8,429 nucleotides of DNA from Deltaproteobacteria bacterium (GTDB lineage Bacteria; Desulfobacterota; Desulfobulbia; Desulfobulbales; Desulfocapsaceae): the NCBI GenBank assembly GCA_021779275.1, contig JAJYAX010000049.1:1-8429 (forward strand). Reading direction: 5' to 3'. Below are positions 1 to 5,202 of the stretch, in pieces. Under the pieces are notes generated by a model. The model did no database searches, had not been told where the DNA came from, and saw nothing but the letters and a program-made list of their open reading frames with translations. Each line of letters opens with the position of its first letter. Position 1 is the first letter of the stretch. Position numbers and translations under genes: made by a program.

Positions 1-7
1 TGCTTGC

Positions 8-25
8 CTCTTCGTGTCCTTCGTG
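8..25 (-). repeat. Two tandem 9-bp units of CACGAAGGA type
   Basis: Read on the minus strand, two adjacent 9-bp units, CACGAAGGA and CACGAAGAG, share their first seven bases and are preceded by CC. They begin 11 bp past the stop codon of the flavin reductase-like gene. From memory, short arrays of CACGAAGGA-type units recur between genes in many bacterial genomes, including deltaproteobacteria, often near genes for GxxExxY proteins. The array is cut by the window edge, so its full copy number cannot be seen. Confidence 0.5.
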
Positions 26-35
26 GTTCCATATC

Positions 36-644
36 TCATCTTCTCCGGCGTTTCTTCTCAACCGAAAACCCGAATTTGCCGATCTTCTTTCCGAGGACAA
101 AATAATTACCGTGGGAATAGGCCAGCTGATCCGCCTTTTCCAACAGGAACGCCCCGGTCCTGGCATTGATAAGTGCTTGGTCAGCCTTGACATTAACAAC
201 ATCGGCAATAAACATATCGTGACTGCCCAAAGGTTTTATCTCGGTTATCCGGCATTCAATATGCAAAGGCGACTCTACGATGATGGGGGCCTTCACCTTC
301 GACGCCTTCCCCGGCGTCAGATGCATTTCGGCAAATTTGTTATAGTCCCTCCCCGAGCGGACCCCGCACCAATCGGTGGCAAAGGCGAGAGTCCTGGTGG
401 TCAGATTTATCACAAACTCACCGGTCTGCTTGAGTATCTCATACGAATGCCGGCCGGGACGGACGGATATATAACACATTGGAGGATCTGAACAGATGGT
501 GCCTGTCCAAGCAATGGTAATGATATTATACTCTTCGGGACTGGCCCCGGTACTGACCATCACAGCAGGCAAGGGATAGATCATGGTGCCGGGCCTCCAG
601 TCGACCTTGACCGGAGTTCCGCCTGCTTGATCGTTCCTTCTCAT
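36..644 (-). CDS. Flavin reductase-like (FMN-binding split-barrel) protein
   Basis: This 202-residue protein matches the flavin reductase-like family, which binds FMN in a split beta-barrel and usually reduces flavin or another acceptor with NAD(P)H. The usual N-terminal block is present (VDWRPGTMIYPLPAVMVS at about residues 14-31), then NIITIAWTGTICSDPP (about 40-55), SVRPGRHSYEILKQTGEF (about 60-77) and SHDMFIADVVNVKAD (about 141-155). The C-terminus ends with GKKIGKFGFSV and a basic KKRRRR tail. Length is normal for the family. The start ATG lies 2 bp after the stop of the upstream gene and has no Shine-Dalgarno sequence, so translation is probably coupled to that gene. In strict anaerobes such proteins are often annotated only as flavin reductases, and some act as flavodoxin-like or rubredoxin-coupled electron carriers. 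The electron donor and physiological acceptor cannot be told from sequence. Confidence 0.88.
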   Translation of the reverse strand: MRRNDQAGGTPVKVDWRPGTMIYPLPAVMVSTGASPEEYNIITIAWTGTICSDPPMCYISVRPGRHSYEILKQTGEFVINLTTRTLAFATDWCGVRSGRDYNKFAEMHLTPGKASKVKAPIIVESPLHIECRITEIKPLGSHDMFIADVVNVKADQALINARTGAFLLEKADQLAYSHGNYFVLGKKIGKFGFSVEKKRRRR

Positions 645-646
645 GA

Positions 647-1702
647 TTAAAATTGTATCTTGAGAAAGGCGATCTCGTTGGTATATTTCTCCCGTAATGG
701 CCAGAGGGATTTATCCAGCCATGTCTGCATGTCATTTTCAACAGCTATCTCCTGCAGGCATTCAAGAAGCCCGGTTGCCAAACGCGCATCATCAACCCGC
801 CCCGAAAACTCTATCTTGCCGTTTGCGTATTTGAACTCTTCCGTAAACGGGTCAAGGAAATCGTATTTTTCTACCTTTTCCACAAATTTCCGCTTCAGGA
901 GGGTGTCGAAGTCAGTCCGGATCCTCTTGTTGCCGGAAATGAATTTGTCATAGATGAGCATCAGATACTGCAGCATCTCTCTGATATTCAGCTCCCTCGG
1001 CTTTTTCTCCTGAACAGGAAGTTCCGGGACAGGTTTCGGGGGTGCAATCGGCGCTTTTTCCTTGGTCTGGGGCTGAGCCGGAGAAGGGGCATTCGCTTTT
1101 TCTCTTTCCATCTGCTCTATCAGAATTCTCCGGACATTCAGTATCGCTCCCAACTTGCGCGATTTTTCGACCAAATCTCGTTGAAATTTTTCCGTTCGAA
1201 CGAGTTGCCATTTGCTTTCGGCGGATATTGAGCCAATCATCTGGCCATTATGAAAAAAGAGCACGGCCACATCATCGGCATTGAATGTCACCTCGATATA
1301 ACCGGTCAATCGATCAGATGCCATCTTGCGAATAAGCCCTTCAAGATCGGTGAATTCGGTAGACAGATCTTTATAGAGATCCTCCGCATTGGCCACATTA
1401 GCCCAGAAGGCAATTTTTTCCGGAGGAATCTCGTAAATGGAAATCATAACGTTTTTTGATCGTGCTTCCTCAAAAAGCAGATCGATGGCCGCTTTGCCTC
1501 TGAGAAGAGAGTTTTTCTCTTTGAATGTCCCGTTTATCAGATTGAAGGCATCAAAAAAAATAACTCCTTCAGAGGAAGGTAAGCGGAAGTGCGCGCATCC
1601 TGCATCAATAATACCTTGATAATACAGGAATAATTTTTCAACATCCGCGTAACAGCTGTTCAATTCTTCAATTATCGGAGTTTCTGTGGGTACGACTATC
1701 AT
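647..1702 (-). CDS. Uncharacterised 351-residue protein with probable internal duplication
   Basis: I do not recognise this protein. It has no signal peptide and no membrane segment, so it is probably cytoplasmic. Two stretches look like repeats of one fold: residues 36-60 (ending VIFFDAFNLINGTF) and 134-160 (with VAVLFFHNGQMIGSI). Each has the strand-strand-(F)F-x-x-G pattern seen in DUF4388/PATAN-type domains, and each is followed by helices. Residues about 203-236 form a Pro/Lys/Glu-rich linker. A C-terminal alpha-rich domain follows (about 238-351), with YDFLDPFTEEFKYANGKIEF near 280-299. I chose the ATG at 1700-1702 because GGAGAAGG lies 5 bp before it; the ATG at 1715-1717 (five residues longer) has no ribosome binding site. 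The flavin reductase-like gene follows after 2 bp, so the two are probably co-expressed. DUF4388-like domains are often linked to signalling or gliding proteins, but that assignment here is inference. Confidence 0.75.
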   Translation of the reverse strand: MIVVPTETPIIEELNSCYADVEKLFLYYQGIIDAGCAHFRLPSSEGVIFFDAFNLINGTFKEKNSLLRGKAAIDLLFEEARSKNVMISIYEIPPEKIAFWANVANAEDLYKDLSTEFTDLEGLIRKMASDRLTGYIEVTFNADDVAVLFFHNGQMIGSISAESKWQLVRTEKFQRDLVEKSRKLGAILNVRRILIEQMEREKANAPSPAQPQTKEKAPIAPPKPVPELPVQEKKPRELNIREMLQYLMLIYDKFISGNKRIRTDFDTLLKRKFVEKVEKYDFLDPFTEEFKYANGKIEFSGRVDDARLATGLLECLQEIAVENDMQTWLDKSLWPLREKYTNEIAFLKIQF

Positions 1703-1707
1703 CTTTT

Positions 1708-1715
1708 CCTTCTCC
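1708..1715 (-). promoter_or_regulatory. Ribosome binding site that sets the start of the uncharacterised gene
   Basis: GGAGAAGG on the minus strand lies 5 bp before the ATG at 1700-1702. It overlaps the first codons of the longer reading (ATG at 1715-1717), which itself lacks such a site, so the shorter start is favoured. Confidence 0.55.
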
Positions 1716-1763
1716 ATGCCAACAGTGAGTTTTTATTCAATTCGAACCAGAAAGCCTTAAAGC

Positions 1764-1780
1764 AGTGCAGGAAACGCACT
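1764..1780. repeat. Small inverted repeat AGTGC-N7-GCACT
   Basis: A perfect 5-bp stem with a 7-base loop (AGGAAAC), followed on the plus strand by TTT. It lies in the leader of the uncharacterised minus-strand gene, between its candidate promoter and its start codon. It is too short to call a terminator with confidence. Confidence 0.3.
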
Positions 1781-1805
1781 TTTCGCAGAGTACCCGGTCA
1801 ATCTT

Positions 1806-1829
1806 AGAAACCTAGCAGAGTTAGTTTCT
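1806..1829. repeat. Imperfect inverted repeat within a candidate promoter
   Basis: The arms AGAAAC(C)TA and TAGTTTCT form an 8-bp stem with one bulged C and a 7-base loop. The element covers most of the spacer and part of the -10 box of the candidate minus-strand promoter at 1809-1837, the position expected of an operator. No regulator can be named. Confidence 0.4.
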
Positions 1830-1837
1830 GTTTTCAA
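1809..1837 (-). promoter_or_regulatory. Candidate promoter for the uncharacterised gene / flavin reductase pair
   Basis: On the minus strand a TTGAAA -35-like box (1832-1837) is followed by a 17-bp spacer and TAGGTT (1809-1814), a poor -10 match. Spacing is ideal, but only three of six bases of the -10 agree with TATAAT. It would give a leader of about 100 bases before the ATG at 1702. Confidence 0.35.
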
Positions 1838-1852
1838 TATCTTTTATTGAAA
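1832..1852. repeat. Perfect 8-bp inverted repeat TTTCAATA-N5-TATTGAAA
   Basis: This 21-bp element has two perfect 8-bp arms around TCTTT. It overlaps the -35 box of the candidate promoter and sits about 40 bp past the end of the SpmAB gene. It is AT-rich with no following U-run, so it looks more like an operator than a terminator. It lies 2 bp from the repeat at 1806-1829. Confidence 0.45.
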
Positions 1853-1890
1853 CACTTCCCTAACCTCGACAAACAGGAAAATGGCCGATC

Positions 1891-3123
1891 CTAAAATGGC
1901 CTTCCGAAAAAGAGATAAGCGGAAAGTACCGCCGCAATCATCCCGGCCAGGTCGGCCACAAGTCCGCCGGCCACGGCATACCGGATGTTTTTAATACCGA
2001 CAGCCCCAAAATACACCGCCAGGACATAAAAGGTGGTCTCGGTGCTGCCCTGAACGATTGCCGCCAGGTGGCCGGCAAAACTGTCCGGGCCGAAGGTCTT
2101 CATGGTCTCCACCATCATGGCCCGGGCACCGCTGCCGGAAAGGGGTTTCATCAGCATCGTCGGCAGGCCGTTTACCCAGGCCGGATCACATCCCATGGCC
2201 GTCACCAGCCCCCTCACCCCGTTCATACACACATCCAGAGCGCCGCTGGCCCGCAACATGCCGATGGCCACCAGCATCGCCACCAGATACGGGATAATGG
2301 TCACCGCCGTCTGAAATCCATCCTTAGCCCCTTCGACAAAGGCCTCGTAGGCATTGACCCCTTTCACCACGGCGCCGAACAGAAAGGTGGCCATCACCCC
2401 GATCAGAAGCAGGTTGCCAACCAGGGACGAACGTACTGCGAGCTCCTGCGCCGGCAGGTGCAGAAACCAGCCGGCCATTCCCCCCACCGCCAGGGTCAAG
2501 CCGCCGATCCAGGCCAGGAGCACGCCGTCCAGCCGGATGCGCTGTGCTATGGCCACGAAGAGAAAACCGGCAAGCGTAGAACAAAAGGTGGCCATCAGGA
2601 TCGGCACGAAGACATCGGCGGGATCGGCGGCCCCCATCTGGGCGCGGTAGGTTAGAATGGTCACGGGAAGCAGGGTCACCGAAGAGGCATTAATGACCAA
2701 AAACATGATCTGGGCGTTACTGGCCGTATCCTTATTCGGATTCAGCTCCTGCAGTTCCTGCATGGCCTTGATGCCTATGGGTGTGGCCGCATTATCAAGC
2801 CCCAGCATGTTGGCCGCCATGTTCATGGTGATGGAGGCCAGGGCCGGGTGCCCTGTGGGCACATCAGGGAATATCCTTGAAAAAAGAGGGGCAAGCCACC
2901 GGGCCAAGACATCGAGAAAACCTGCCTTTTCGCCGATACGCATAATGCCCAGCCACAGACACATCACGCCGGTCAGACCGAGGGATATCTCAAAGGCGGT
3001 TTTGGCATTATCAAGTCCCGCCTTGATCAAAACGGCAAAGATATCCTGCTGACCGTTAAAAAACTGGAACAGGGCCGCGATAAAGGCAGTCAGAAAAAAA
3101 CCGATCCAGATGGCATTAAGCAT
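1891..3123 (-). CDS. SpmA-SpmB fusion; nucleoside-recognition (Gate) domain membrane protein
   Basis: This 410-residue integral membrane protein joins, in one chain, the two proteins known in Bacillus as spore maturation proteins SpmA and SpmB. The SpmA-like half starts with MLNAIWIGFFLTAF and carries GLDNAATPIG (108-117) within its most conserved stretch. The SpmB-like half has GAVVKGVNAYEAFVEGAKDGF (250-270), KPLSGSGAR (326-334) and QGSTETTFY (358-366), the usual signature motifs. Many hydrophobic helices are visible throughout. Such fusions are common in non-sporulating Gram-negative bacteria, where the role is unknown; the family belongs to the nucleoside-recognition/Gate group and transport is suspected. 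I chose the ATG at 3121-3123 because the protein then begins like SpmA. A longer reading from TTG at 3226-3228 adds 35 non-conserved residues and starts inside a hairpin. Ribosome binding is weak for both. It is probably the last gene of the regulator-exporter operon. Confidence 0.85.
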   Translation of the reverse strand: MLNAIWIGFFLTAFIAALFQFFNGQQDIFAVLIKAGLDNAKTAFEISLGLTGVMCLWLGIMRIGEKAGFLDVLARWLAPLFSRIFPDVPTGHPALASITMNMAANMLGLDNAATPIGIKAMQELQELNPNKDTASNAQIMFLVINASSVTLLPVTILTYRAQMGAADPADVFVPILMATFCSTLAGFLFVAIAQRIRLDGVLLAWIGGLTLAVGGMAGWFLHLPAQELAVRSSLVGNLLLIGVMATFLFGAVVKGVNAYEAFVEGAKDGFQTAVTIIPYLVAMLVAIGMLRASGALDVCMNGVRGLVTAMGCDPAWVNGLPTMLMKPLSGSGARAMMVETMKTFGPDSFAGHLAAIVQGSTETTFYVLAVYFGAVGIKNIRYAVAGGLVADLAGMIAAVLSAYLFFGRPF

Positions 3124-3223
3124 GGGCCTGAACCAGAGACATTGAGGGAAAGCGTAGTAAAGATCTTGGGCAAAAGGGCCTCTTGCAGAAACAGGCGCCA
3201 GGCTAGCAGAATTACGGCCCGTC

Positions 3224-3242
3224 TTCAAGTGATATTCTTGAA
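3224..3242. repeat. Inverted repeat TTCAAG-N7-CTTGAA between exporter and SpmAB genes
   Basis: Perfect 6-bp arms around a 7-base loop. It overlaps the TTG that would start the longer SpmAB reading. Together with the next hairpin it forms a pair of stem-loops in the 162-bp intercistronic gap. Confidence 0.4.
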
Positions 3243-3243
3243 T

Positions 3244-3261
3244 CGCTTCACGACAGAAGCG
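3244..3261. repeat. Inverted repeat CGCTTC-N6-GAAGCG after the exporter gene
   Basis: Perfect 6-bp arms around ACGACA, 24 bp past the exporter stop codon and 1 bp from the hairpin at 3224-3242. No U-run follows on either strand, so it is not a classical terminator. It may instead slow 3' decay or mark an RNA processing point between the cistrons. Confidence 0.4.
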
Positions 3262-3285
3262 GGGAACTGATCCGGCGCGCCTCTC

Positions 3286-4089
3286 TTATCCGATGAGCCC
3301 CCAGGCCATCTTTGTCGCCACCAGAAACAGGAGGAGAGCGAAGATCCTTTTAAGCCGGGGAACGGGCAGGCTATGGGCAAGCGTGACGCCGAGCGACGCG
3401 GTCACGACGCTTGCCAGAACGATGCCCATCAGGGCTGGAATATAGATAAAACCCACGGAGAACGGGGGGAGCGATACGGCCTGCAAACCGTTCACGAGAT
3501 ATCCGAGACATCCGGCCACGGCAATCGGAAAACCAATGGCCGCGGATGTGCCTATGGCGGTATGCACAGGCAGATTGCACCAGACCATGAAGGGTACCGA
3601 AAGTGAGCCGCCGCCGATCCCGACAAGGCTGGAGATGACGCCGATGGTTCCCCCGGCTGTGAACATACCGGCAGGGCCGGGAAGGTCACGGGAGGCGGGA
3701 GGTTTTTTCCCGAGAACCATCTGGGTGGCCACATAGTAGAGAAAAATCACAAAAAATCCCTTTAAAAAGGCAGTGGAGAGCCCTGCCGCCAGCCAGGTCC
3801 CGGCAAATGTACCAAGCACAATGCCCGCGGAAATCCTTTTCACCACCGTCCAGTTAACCGCACCCTTTTTGTGATGTGCCAGGAAGCTGGAAACGGAGGT
3901 AAAGATGATGCTGGCCATGGAGGTGCCGAGGGCGATATGCATGATATGTTCATTGGGCAGTCCCTGCCGGGTAAAACAATAGACAAGCATCGGCACGATG
4001 ACAAGTCCGCCGCCGACGCCCAGGAGACCGGCCAGTACCCCGGCAATTGCACCAACACCAAGATATATCAAAATAATCGTCACAGTCAT
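3286..4089 (-). CDS. TauE/SafE family sulfite/organosulfonate-type exporter
   Basis: This 267-residue inner-membrane protein belongs to the TauE/SafE family, whose members export sulfite, sulfoacetate or related anions, and in other clusters take part in organic-acid transport. It shows the family's internal duplication: GLLGVGGG (21-28) followed by VPML in the first half, and SLVGIGGG (154-161) followed by VPFM in the second. HIALGTSMAS (51-60) is mirrored by HTAIGTSAAI (176-185). About eight hydrophobic helices are visible and length is normal. The ATG has GAGGAG 7 bp upstream, inside the regulator's last codons, and overlaps the regulator stop as ATGA (4086-4089), so the two genes are translationally coupled. 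The substrate cannot be read from sequence. In a sulfur-cycling bacterium sulfite or a sulfonate is plausible, but that is inference. Confidence 0.9.
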   Translation of the reverse strand: MTVTIILIYLGVGAIAGVLAGLLGVGGGLVIVPMLVYCFTRQGLPNEHIMHIALGTSMASIIFTSVSSFLAHHKKGAVNWTVVKRISAGIVLGTFAGTWLAAGLSTAFLKGFFVIFLYYVATQMVLGKKPPASRDLPGPAGMFTAGGTIGVISSLVGIGGGSLSVPFMVWCNLPVHTAIGTSAAIGFPIAVAGCLGYLVNGLQAVSLPPFSVGFIYIPALMGIVLASVVTASLGVTLAHSLPVPRLKRIFALLLFLVATKMAWGLIG

Positions 4090-4793
4090 TTTTTTGCTCC
4101 TCTCTTTTTTTCAACCGCGCAGACAAGGGCTTCCACGGCATCGAGATGATCCCGCATGGCCTGAAACGCCCTCTCCGGATTCCTCTCCTCCAGGGCCTCG
4201 ATGATCTGCAAATGACCGGCGATGGAAAGGGTCTGTCGTGCAGGACTCTGGTATCTGTTAGCCCGGCCCTCCAGCAGCATATCATCCATCAGACGCATGA
4301 CCTTAAACAGAACGCTGTTACCTGAATATTCAGCAAGTTTTAGATGAAAGGTCGCATCCAGCTCCCCCTCTCCTCCCTGGCTTTTCAACTGCTGATTGCA
4401 GACCAGTATCTTCAAGGCATCAAGTTCCTGCGGCGAGATTCGTCCTGCCGCCAGGAAGGCGGTCTGTGGTTCCAGTATCCTTCTGAACTCAAGGACCTCG
4501 GCAAGAAGATCCGACTGCACCTGTATCGCCATTCCCATGGATTCCTTGACAAACTCATCAGCAGAGACAGATGTGATATAGGTGCCGTCACCCTGCCTCT
4601 TCTGCAGAATCCCTCTTTCCGTAAGCGACTGTATGCCAAGACGCACCAGTCCCCGGCTGACCCCGAATCGCCGGGCAAGCTCCCGTTCAGGAGGAAGCCG
4701 GTCACCGACCTGCAGATCCCGGATCATCCGCCATAATTTTTCCGCAATTTCAGGTAATCGCAGCCCGCTCATTGTCTCCCCCGCCCCCGCCAT
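4086..4793 (-). CDS. GntR-family transcriptional regulator, FadR subfamily (HTH + FCD)
   Basis: A 235-residue DNA-binding regulator of the kind that senses small organic acids (PdhR, LldR, GlcC type). The N-terminal winged helix-turn-helix has GDRLPPERELARRFGVSRG (30-48) and ends with GDGTYI (68-73). The C-terminal FCD ligand domain begins around 95 with EVLEFRRILEP (99-109). It retains D146, H150, H194 and H216, the Asp/His set that holds a metal in many FCD proteins. The ATG at 4791-4793 is chosen because GGAGAGAGG lies 5 bp before it; an ATG seven codons in is also possible. A longer reading from TTG at 4854-4856 is ruled out because it would start inside the -35 box. The gene overlaps the exporter start by 4 bp. 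Two near-identical operator-like sites on its own promoter point to autoregulation; whether it represses or activates is not shown by sequence. Confidence 0.92.
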   Translation of the reverse strand: MAGAGETMSGLRLPEIAEKLWRMIRDLQVGDRLPPERELARRFGVSRGLVRLGIQSLTERGILQKRQGDGTYITSVSADEFVKESMGMAIQVQSDLLAEVLEFRRILEPQTAFLAAGRISPQELDALKILVCNQQLKSQGGEGELDATFHLKLAEYSGNSVLFKVMRLMDDMLLEGRANRYQSPARQTLSIAGHLQIIEALEERNPERAFQAMRDHLDAVEALVCAVEKKRGAKK

Positions 4794-4798
4794 CAACA

Positions 4799-4807
4799 CC
4801 TCTCTCC
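4799..4807 (-). promoter_or_regulatory. Ribosome binding site of the GntR regulator gene
   Basis: GGAGAGAGG on the minus strand, 5 bp before the ATG at 4791-4793. It fixes the start of the regulator and lies about 10 bases downstream of the predicted transcription start. Confidence 0.65.
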
Positions 4808-4812
4808 GCAGT

Positions 4813-4826
4813 ATTGTTAAACCAAT
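4813..4826. promoter_or_regulatory. Operator-like site O2 over the transcription start
   Basis: ATTGTTAAACCAAT differs from the perfect palindrome O1 at two of 14 positions and lies exactly 31 bp from it (about three helical turns). It contains TTGTTAAACCA, which fits the FadR-subfamily consensus TnGTnnnACnA. It covers the expected start point of the regulator transcript, a position suited to repression. The binding protein is inferred to be the adjacent GntR regulator. Confidence 0.6.
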
Positions 4827-4827
4827 C

Positions 4828-4856
4828 ATTATATATTTTGCACATTGGTTAACCAA
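4828..4856 (-). promoter_or_regulatory. Promoter of the regulator-exporter(-SpmAB) operon
   Basis: On the minus strand TTGGTT (4851-4856) and a perfect TATAAT (4828-4833) are separated by exactly 17 bp. The expected start is near 4820, giving a leader of about 27 bases with a good ribosome binding site. The -35 box lies wholly inside operator-like site O1. Confidence 0.72.
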
Positions 4857-4857
4857 T
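4844..4857. promoter_or_regulatory. Operator-like site O1, perfect 14-bp palindrome
   Basis: ATTGGTTAACCAAT is its own reverse complement and overlaps the whole -35 box. Its TGGT...ACCA half-sites resemble those of PdhR and FadR, but the spacing between GT and AC is 2 bp rather than the 3 bp usual in the subfamily. It is likely bound by the regulator encoded just downstream. Confidence 0.62.
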
Positions 4858-4922
4858 TATCGTAAAAAAACCATCCCGTCAAGACTATTATTCCCCAAGC
4901 TCCTTCTTCTCTCGGGTCAGGT

Positions 4923-4958
4923 GGTGGTTTTCAGTCCTCGCCGGAGAGAAAAACCACC
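4923..4958. repeat. Inverted repeat with 9-bp arms GGTGGTTTT / AAAACCACC
   Basis: Perfect 9-bp arms flank an 18-base loop that itself can pair TCC with GGA. The element lies about 85 bp upstream of the rightward promoter and 66 bp upstream of the leftward -35 box. No U-run follows. It could be a protein-binding site or a structured RNA; I see no match to a known riboswitch. Confidence 0.45.
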
Positions 4959-5018
4959 TCGTAATCAACTGAGCATAGACCTCCATACCATAATGGAATC
5001 GACATAAGACAGGAGTAA

Positions 5019-5031
5019 CCGGGTCACCCGG
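5019..5031. repeat. Perfect 13-bp palindrome CCGGGTCACCCGG
   Basis: Six-base arms CCGGGT and ACCCGG surround a single central C. It ends 11 bp before the -35 box of the candidate rightward promoter, a position typical of an activator site. The factor is unknown. Confidence 0.45.
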
Positions 5032-5042
5032 AAAAAAGGTTG

Positions 5043-5071
5043 TTGACGTAAATCATCCTGGCCTTTACAAA
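5043..5071 (+). promoter_or_regulatory. Candidate promoter for the DUF3786 / citrate synthase unit
   Basis: TTGACG (5043-5048, five of six -35 bases), a 17-bp spacer and TACAAA (5066-5071, four of six -10 bases). It would give a leader of about 125 bases before the ATG at 5203. Confidence 0.5.
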
Positions 5072-5202
5072 TATCTTGAATATATTCTTCTACAGGAAGA
5101 TACACAAAACAGGCGAGAGGTGATACCCGCCGTCAACGAGCACTCCGCTTCCGCCGCGAATGAGAGGTGAATGGGAGGTGGATCTTAATAAGGAATACCA
5201 TT

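Larger units (their letters stand above)
4857..5202. other. Divergent intergenic control region without a supported gene
   Basis: About 345 bp between the minus-strand regulator promoter and the plus-strand DUF3786 gene. It holds an inverted repeat (4923-4958), a perfect palindrome (5019-5031), a candidate rightward promoter (5043-5071) and a leader of about 125 bases with two copies of GAGAGGTGA (5115-5123 and 5162-5170). No open frame here shows a recognisable protein. Confidence 0.6.

Noticed and set aside
1878..1901. Direct repeat AAAATGGCC at 1878-1886 and 1893-1901
   Set aside because: Nine bases, partly within the SpmAB stop region; easily due to chance, and the GGCC self-pairing is too short for a terminator.
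2068..2655. Long plus-strand open frame (195 codons) opposite the SpmAB gene
   Set aside because: It is a low-complexity His/Gly/Arg/Pro-rich shadow of a well-supported membrane protein gene on the other strand.
3124..3228. Extended N-terminus of the SpmAB gene from TTG at 3226-3228
   Set aside because: The 35 extra residues do not resemble SpmA, there is no ribosome binding site, and the TTG lies inside a hairpin.
4794..4856. Extended N-terminus of the GntR regulator from TTG at 4854-4856
   Set aside because: The codon lies inside the -35 box and operator; transcription should start downstream of it, and a strong ribosome binding site precedes the ATG at 4793.
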